15,489 nt of DNA from JAAYZQ01 sp034428935 (lineage in GTDB: Bacteria > Chloroflexota > Anaerolineae > JAAYZQ01): positions 1-15,489 of the forward strand of contig DAOUHB010000156.1 in NCBI GenBank assembly GCA_034428935.1. Direction: 5' to 3'. Position numbers and translations under genes: made by a program. The notes beneath the pieces were generated by a model. The model worked only from the letters and a program-made list of their open reading frames with translations. It was not told where the DNA came from and did no database searches. Positions 11,097 to 15,489 of this stretch are shown here, in pieces (position 1 is the first letter of the stretch; each line of letters begins with the position of its first letter).

Positions 11097-13730
11097 GTGA
11101 AAGCAATTTCCAAAAGATTGTTGCACATCGACTCCATGCTACCGAAACGTCGTAGCTCTCTTGAACGGCGATATCACAGCCAGCGTAAGGCTCAGCACTG
11201 GCATCGTCGGCAACGACTGATGAGAGTACGTTTACGGCTTGCTAACCGCGTCTTCGGGATTCAGCACTGGGGGCGAATGCAGCAGGACCAATTCACCATA
11301 TTCAGAACTTTCCTCCGAGCGATCCTACCTGGGATAGTTCTAGCAGTTGTTATCGTTATTGCTCTAGAGGCCGTCGCATTCATGCTCCAGCTATGGATTG
11401 CTCCAAGGTTGCAGGATGTGGCAATCCTCCGGCTCCTTCAGTTGTCCAGTGATGCGTACAGCGGCTTAGCTACAGGCATCGTTGAATTGACCGGAGCTTT
11501 CCTGGCATTGTATTATGCAGCCGTCACGGTCGTTGCTAGCACTGTCTACGCCGATGTGGAGGACGATGTACGCCGGTTGCTTGTCGATGAAGCATTCGGC
11601 AATTTCTATTTCCGGATTGTTGCACTCCTTGGGGTCGTTGCTGTTCTTGTTGCAGGGATGTTGGTACTGGGATACGTACCCAGTTTCCTCGTTCTCGCGC
11701 TTCTGATCATGTGGGCTGTGTTCAGCATCCTCAGCTTTGTGGTACTCGGCCTCAAGACCTTGGATTTTTTCAATCCCACACCGCTGCTGAACTATCTGGA
11801 TAGAGACTTTCTGCGGTGGTCGATGGCAGCTACACCAAAAGGGTTGCTGTGGCACGATCAGTCCTTCCAATTTCACTATCAACAGCAAGCTGAGAAAACA
11901 TTGAGGACGTATCAAAGTGTGATCGCCATGGTTGCAGACAAAAAGGCAATGGGCGTACATCCGGTTATGGAGATCGCCAGGCGAACCCACGAGCTCATGG
12001 TCATCTATGCAAGGACAAAGCAGCAAGTCCCAACCGAGAGCTATTGGTTCAGACGCAAGGGAGAGTTTCAAGACTGGCTGCTTGCTGACCCCATCTTTAT
12101 CAACCTTGCACTGTCGACAGGAACAGGAATTCAGCAGAGATCTGTGCCCAATCTACTCTGGGTCGAGGAGGAGCTTCACGAAGTTCTAGGTCGTGTAATT
12201 GAGAGGTTGGTGTCGGACCAGAATTGGTACAACTTGGCGTTGATGATAAATGATTGGCAGAATGCACTGGCTCATATCAGCCTTCATTGGGGCGTACAAG
12301 AAGCAGAATCGTCATTCTTCAGATTACAAAGGCGTTTGTTCAACGCGGTCATTTTGCCGGATGACCACTGGCGGCCAGATGCAGCCAGCCATGCACAAGA
12401 ACTGGGCCTTCGTTTGGCTGTGCTCGATACGTATCAGTTGGCATATGTTCAGATAGTACTCGGCTTTGCCAAGCGAGTTGGTGACGTCAAGGCAACCAAC
12501 TTTGGGGAACAGATTGAAGCGATCGACTGGACAAAACGCCAGGACATTTACCAGACACATTTGCCACGCGAGATCGTCAAGGAGTTGGAGTTTTTGCACA
12601 ACGCCCTCCAACTCGAATTTGCTGCCGAAGGCAGTCGAATCAGTCCCGCATGGTACTTGCAGCAGTGGGTAGCCACGAAGTTTGCTCGGTACGTTGTTGA
12701 CACAGTACAAAGGCTTATACAACAGATCGCCTCCCTGTTTGTAGACGAGTCCGCAAGTCTGATCGACCAAGGCAGCCTCGCCTTCGCAGCACAAACTTGT
12801 ACGCGCGGCATCGAGGCTGTCACAAAAGGCAGACTCTGTCTTAAGAGTGCCCAACACTGCCTGGACGAATTGGCAGCTTATTCAAGACCATTGGGTTTTC
12901 ATCTGACAAATGCAAAATGGCCTGACGTGAACTGGGATGCACTCGCTCATCGACTGGACGAGACCCACGAACGAGTGTTACTCGTTTGGGCAAAGGCACT
13001 CCCTACTTTGATGATGTTGCCCAAGTCAGAACACTTACCTGATATGTTTGGACAAGCATGTACCGAACTGGCAGTGGGTTGTTTCACTGCAATGGCGGAG
13101 GGTAAAGAGGATTTGTTTAAGCAGCTATTCCTGGCCTATTTCCTGGGCGCTCTGGCTGCCTCTGATCGCCTATTTGAGGAACTCCGAGAGCGTGAGACGT
13201 GGCTCCAACTGAGCCTAGGTACGGATCCGATTCTTGACGTGCTCGAGATTTCGGGCTACGCATTGGTGTACTCGGAGTTAGGTGTTGGTGATTTTTGGTC
13301 GGCGGTCAAAGGTCACTGGGATTGGCTATTCAAGGATCCACAAGAGGGCCAATCGCGCATAGAAAAGTTCGAAGCACTTGTGAGCTATCGGGAGAACCAG
13401 CTTGTTTCTACCCCACATAACCTGATCCGAACGGGCTGGAAACAGGCCTTTGGTGCACTGATGCGGGATAAAGGACTCGATGGGGACTTCACAACTCAGA
13501 GATACTTTGGCATCCCGTCAAAATTGGAGGCATATTCTCCTCTCATTCAAGTGCTCCTTGGTCGCGGGATGGGAGGAATTCCCTTTTGGGACCTCTACTC
13601 GGTCTTCTTGGCTGTCTACTTCGATGAGGATTCTCCAGCACCGCGCTTCACCTTGCCGAGACAAGCCAGCGAGTTCAGGCGAAGCTTGGAGTTGCACAAA
13701 GAACGTTACCCTGAAGAAGGTTCTTCGTAA
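11097..13730 (+). CDS. Large multi-pass membrane protein of unknown function (island gene A)
   Basis: An 877-residue protein I cannot place in a family. Residues 1-65 are strongly basic (many Arg, His, Gln). Four hydrophobic helices follow at about 76-98, 124-150, 173-193 and 197-219. A soluble, mostly helical and aromatic-rich domain (about 240-877) then makes up three quarters of the protein. No Walker, nuclease, protease or HTH motif is evident. The start is uncertain: GTG 11097 is the first possible codon after an in-frame stop at 11067, with no clear ribosome binding site; ATG 11136 or 11220 are alternatives. The stop overlaps the next ATG by one base (TAATG), so the two genes should be translated together. 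Codons are much less GC-rich than in the flanks, suggesting horizontal transfer. A membrane effector or sensor plus partner is one reading; no function is claimed. Confidence 0.75.
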   Translation: MKAISKRLLHIDSMLPKRRSSLERRYHSQRKAQHWHRRQRLMRVRLRLANRVFGIQHWGRMQQDQFTIFRTFLRAILPGIVLAVVIVIALEAVAFMLQLWIAPRLQDVAILRLLQLSSDAYSGLATGIVELTGAFLALYYAAVTVVASTVYADVEDDVRRLLVDEAFGNFYFRIVALLGVVAVLVAGMLVLGYVPSFLVLALLIMWAVFSILSFVVLGLKTLDFFNPTPLLNYLDRDFLRWSMAATPKGLLWHDQSFQFHYQQQAEKTLRTYQSVIAMVADKKAMGVHPVMEIARRTHELMVIYARTKQQVPTESYWFRRKGEFQDWLLADPIFINLALSTGTGIQQRSVPNLLWVEEELHEVLGRVIERLVSDQNWYNLALMINDWQNALAHISLHWGVQEAESSFFRLQRRLFNAVILPDDHWRPDAASHAQELGLRLAVLDTYQLAYVQIVLGFAKRVGDVKATNFGEQIEAIDWTKRQDIYQTHLPREIVKELEFLHNALQLEFAAEGSRISPAWYLQQWVATKFARYVVDTVQRLIQQIASLFVDESASLIDQGSLAFAAQTCTRGIEAVTKGRLCLKSAQHCLDELAAYSRPLGFHLTNAKWPDVNWDALAHRLDETHERVLLVWAKALPTLMMLPKSEHLPDMFGQACTELAVGCFTAMAEGKEDLFKQLFLAYFLGALAASDRLFEELRERETWLQLSLGTDPILDVLEISGYALVYSELGVGDFWSAVKGHWDWLFKDPQEGQSRIEKFEALVSYRENQLVSTPHNLIRTGWKQAFGALMRDKGLDGDFTTQRYFGIPSKLEAYSPLIQVLLGRGMGGIPFWDLYSVFLAVYFDEDSPAPRFTLPRQASEFRRSLELHKERYPEEGSS

Positions 13731-14713
13731 TGTGGCCACAAGACCTTTCGTCCCTTAAGCGAAGGCAACAATCCGCTTTCTACCTCAGCGATTTTGGTTA
13801 TCAGAAGGACTCGGTTCTTGGCAATTGGCCAGACTACTACCTCCACTTCTATACCCATATGTTGATAGAGGACATAGGGCTTCAGACTCTACCCCTTGCA
13901 TGGAAGAACGATCATGCTCCTCAACTCGAGCCGCCCGATGACAGGTTCGCTGACGCTATAGCTTTCGCCTTGAAAGCTCGCAGCTACTATGATTCCGATT
14001 TGACAGATGCTGTCTACCGCTTCTTCTCAGAGGTAGCCATGTCCTTGGCCGGTTACAGTGCATGTATCTTCGAACTAGTCAAGTTGTGCGACCCAGACAC
14101 AGGAGAAATCAAAGCGTTTGACCTGTGTTCTATTCAACCCCTAACGCTCTTTCTAGAGAGAGGGAACTGGATTCAGCATGTTCCAAAGGAAGTTGCAGCA
14201 GAGCTCAAGGTTGATCGTTGTATCAAGCTTGATCCTGCTCGGCTACTCTTTTTTTATCTACCTAAACGCTTCCGTGACAATTGGATGAATATGATGAGCT
14301 CGCTCGCAGAAGTAAGCGAAGTTAGCCCGCCCTTCGAGTCTTCAAGATCAGCCACGAGCAGCGAGCGAGTTCCTTTTGATTTCAATGAGCATCAACAATT
14401 GAAGAAGCAGGTAGTTGCAGGCCTTACCAAAGAGGTCGGATGGAACATGAGGATGTATCCTGACGACGGTATGCTGGAGTATTATTGGATCCATCGTTTC
14501 CTCCAATATGAGAGGTTCAAGATCGAGATGCGCGATTCAATACTCGCAACGTTAAACGAGGGATTGCTCCGTATCGGGAGAGCCCTAGGTATGAAGGGAC
14601 AGATTAGCATCCCTGGTTTGCCGACATTGCAGGATGTCGATCAAGCGCAGGAAGGTCTCCAATCCGGCCGGAGAGCGGCGGGTGACATTCTGCACCAGTT
14701 CCGAGCGTGGTAG
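13730..14713 (+). CDS. Partner protein of island gene A, weakly portal-like
   Basis: A 327-residue soluble protein that starts at the TAATG junction with gene A and shares its low-GC codon use. I do not recognise a confident family. Residues 105-180 (AGYSACIFELVKL, then DPDTGEIKAFDL, IQPLTL, WIQHVP, and IKLDPARLLFFYLP) recall the central beta-rich part of phage portal proteins. There, a residue block of the form EL...G-I--L--L-P is followed by an I-L-P-R-LLHF segment. Residues 250-290 form a long helix (HRFLQYERFKIEMRDSILA). This likeness is by eye and may be wrong. There is no transmembrane segment and no catalytic motif. The gene ends right at the border with the degraded Res fragment. It may encode the cytoplasmic partner of the membrane protein. 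Confidence 0.72.
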   Translation: MWPQDLSSLKRRQQSAFYLSDFGYQKDSVLGNWPDYYLHFYTHMLIEDIGLQTLPLAWKNDHAPQLEPPDDRFADAIAFALKARSYYDSDLTDAVYRFFSEVAMSLAGYSACIFELVKLCDPDTGEIKAFDLCSIQPLTLFLERGNWIQHVPKEVAAELKVDRCIKLDPARLLFFYLPKRFRDNWMNMMSSLAEVSEVSPPFESSRSATSSERVPFDFNEHQQLKKQVVAGLTKEVGWNMRMYPDDGMLEYYWIHRFLQYERFKIEMRDSILATLNEGLLRIGRALGMKGQISIPGLPTLQDVDQAQEGLQSGRRAAGDILHQFRAW

Positions 14714-15117
14714 CTTTTGCAGCCCTGGAGAGTCTGGTGGCCAGAACCAGACAGGAAATCGAATTGCTGGACAGCCTCGACTTTTCCGTCGAGATGGAGA
14801 CGGGCACCGGCAAGACCTATGTGTAGCTGCGCACCTTGCTCGAGCTGCATGGCGCCTACGGTCTGCGCAAGTTTATCGTGGTGGTGTCCTCGGTGGCCAT
14901 CCGCGAGGGCGTGTTCAAGATACTTGACATAACACAAGGAAACTTCTCGCGGTTTTACGGCAATCTGCCCTACCGCTTTTACCAGTAAGACTCGGGCAAT
15001 CGGGCCCGCATCCGCCAGTTCGCCACCAGCAACGAGCTCCGGGAAGAGCTGTTCCTGGTGCGCGAGACTAAGGGCTGTACCGATCCAGACGAGGGGCGCG
15101 GCACCCGTATGTGTTAA
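14707..15117 (+). pseudogene. Degraded type III restriction enzyme Res subunit (DEAD-type ATPase) fragment
   Basis: The frame reads AALESLVARTRQEIELLDSL, then DFSVEMETGTGKTYV, stop, LRTLLELHGAYGLRKFIVV, VSSVAIREGVFKILDIT and onward. METGTGKT is Walker A (motif I) of the Res helicase/ATPase, and VxSVAIREGV is a hallmark of the type III Res family. TAG at 14824 and TAA at 14986 break the frame without shifting it. After RQFATSN the sequence jumps to LREELFLVRETKG, which resembles the C-terminal end of Res, so most of the protein (normally about 900-1000 residues) has been deleted internally. It closes at TAA 15115. No Mod methyltransferase gene is present. It is clearly non-functional and marks past restriction-modification DNA beside the island. 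Confidence 0.85.
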
Positions 15118-15131
15118 TATACGTGAGACAA

Positions 15132-15170
15132 CTCTGCTCAAGAATTTAGGGTATAATAGGGTGAGCAGAG
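15132..15170. repeat. 9-bp inverted repeat flanking the transposase -10 box
   Basis: CTCTGCTCA (15132-15140) and TGAGCAGAG (15162-15170) are perfect inverse copies, 21 bp apart, with TATAAT between them. It could be an operator that lets a repressor or the transposase control its own promoter, or a hairpin that hides the ribosome binding site, since the right arm overlaps AGAGGAG. Confidence 0.6.
15152..15157 (+). promoter_or_regulatory. -10 box of the transposase gene
   Basis: Perfect TATAAT (15152-15157). Seventeen to eighteen bases upstream there is no good -35 hexamer (CAACTC / ACAACT). Transcription would begin near 15164, about 15 nt before the start codon. Confidence 0.45.
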
Positions 15171-15178
15171 GAGAGTGA

Positions 15179-15489
15179 ATGATGTCTGGAAACGGAACGG
15201 GGCGGACCGAGCACACGGGTGACCAGGATCCCGAGGAAAAGCTGCGCATCATCAACGAAGCGGATGCTTGCACTGAGCCGGGTGAGATTGGTGCTCTCTT
15301 GCGGCGAGAGGGGATATACTCCTAGCACCTCAGCCGCTGGCGCCGGCAACGGGACCTTGGCCAGCTGGATGGCCTGGAGCCGGCGAAGCGCGGCCCCAAG
15401 ACCGCGGCGGACACGGCCCTGGCCAGAGAGGTCGCCCGGCTACAGCGCGAGAACGAGGCGCTGCGAGCTCGACTGGAACGGGCGGAAGC
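15179..15489 (+). pseudogene. IS3-type transposase OrfA, interrupted by an amber codon; runs off the right edge
   Basis: From tandem ATG codons at 15179 (AGAGGAG upstream) the frame reads EEKLRIINEADACTEPGEIG, ALLRREGIYS, TAG at 15323, then HLSRWRRQRDLGQLDGL and KRGPK. It continues into a heptad-like LQRENEALRARLERAE segment to the end of the window. This is the HTH plus leucine-zipper layout of IS3-family OrfA (the IYSSHLSRWRRQR block is typical), with one serine codon turned to TAG. The catalytic DDE part would be in OrfB, beyond the window. The single stop could be a recent inactivation. TAG is used as a normal stop by the housekeeping genes here, so read-through is not expected. Confidence 0.82.

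Noticed and set aside
14824..15325. Possible reassignment of TAG as a sense codon, since both the Res fragment and the transposase contain an in-frame TAG.
   Set aside because: The LeuA-like gene, thrC, the 313-residue gene and others end with TAG at sensible positions, and the Res fragment also has TAA and a large deletion. Ordinary decay explains it.
1..15489. tRNA, rRNA, CRISPR arrays or an origin of replication.
   Set aside because: I saw no cloverleaf-like tRNA, no rRNA segment, no regularly spaced direct repeats and no DnaA-box cluster. A tRNAscan and CRISPR finder run would confirm this.

Overview
The window looks like a chromosomal segment of a GC-rich bacterium, most likely a member of Chloroflexota. 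That guess rests on the strong G/C preference at third codon positions, extended -10 promoters (TGn before the -10), a DUF3592 protein and a plant-like threonine synthase; no rRNA or other phylogenetic marker is present.

Layout. (1) 1-1135: a minus-strand DUF3592 membrane protein, read from a promoter that diverges from the promoter of the main operon. (2) 1136-8274: a plus-strand amino-acid biosynthesis operon with two ribosome-mediated attenuators. Attenuator 1 (leader peptide rich in Thr/Leu/Ile/Val codons, then a terminator) precedes a LeuA-family protein. That protein keeps the C-terminal leucine-binding domain but has lost nearly all catalytic residues of the synthase barrel. Attenuator 2 (leader peptide with Met-Thr repeats, antiterminator, 15-bp terminator) precedes lysC (aspartokinase) - asd - a HAD-like protein of unknown function - thrC. 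The last four genes are translationally coupled by overlaps. Homoserine dehydrogenase and homoserine kinase are absent, so the HAD-like protein is a candidate for the missing phosphorylation step. (3) 8275-9422: an MntA-like nucleotidyltransferase whose overlapping downstream partner is only 30 codons long, then a convergent DUF4870-like membrane protein, with palindromic hairpins in the spacers. (4) 9423-10738: a hairpin-rich spacer with a good promoter, then a 313-aa protein I do not recognise. (5) About 10900-14713: a visibly less GC-rich island with its own promoter and two overlapping genes, a large four-helix membrane protein and a 327-aa partner with weak portal-like features. This is the best candidate for an undescribed two-gene system. 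(6) 14707-15489: decayed mobile DNA, namely an in-frame remnant of a type III restriction Res subunit with two internal stops and an internal deletion, and an IS3-type transposase OrfA interrupted by an amber codon and running off the window.

The core is thus a stable threonine/branched-chain control region. It is followed by an accessory zone holding remnants of toxin-antitoxin, restriction and insertion elements, a usual setting for defence or conflict genes.
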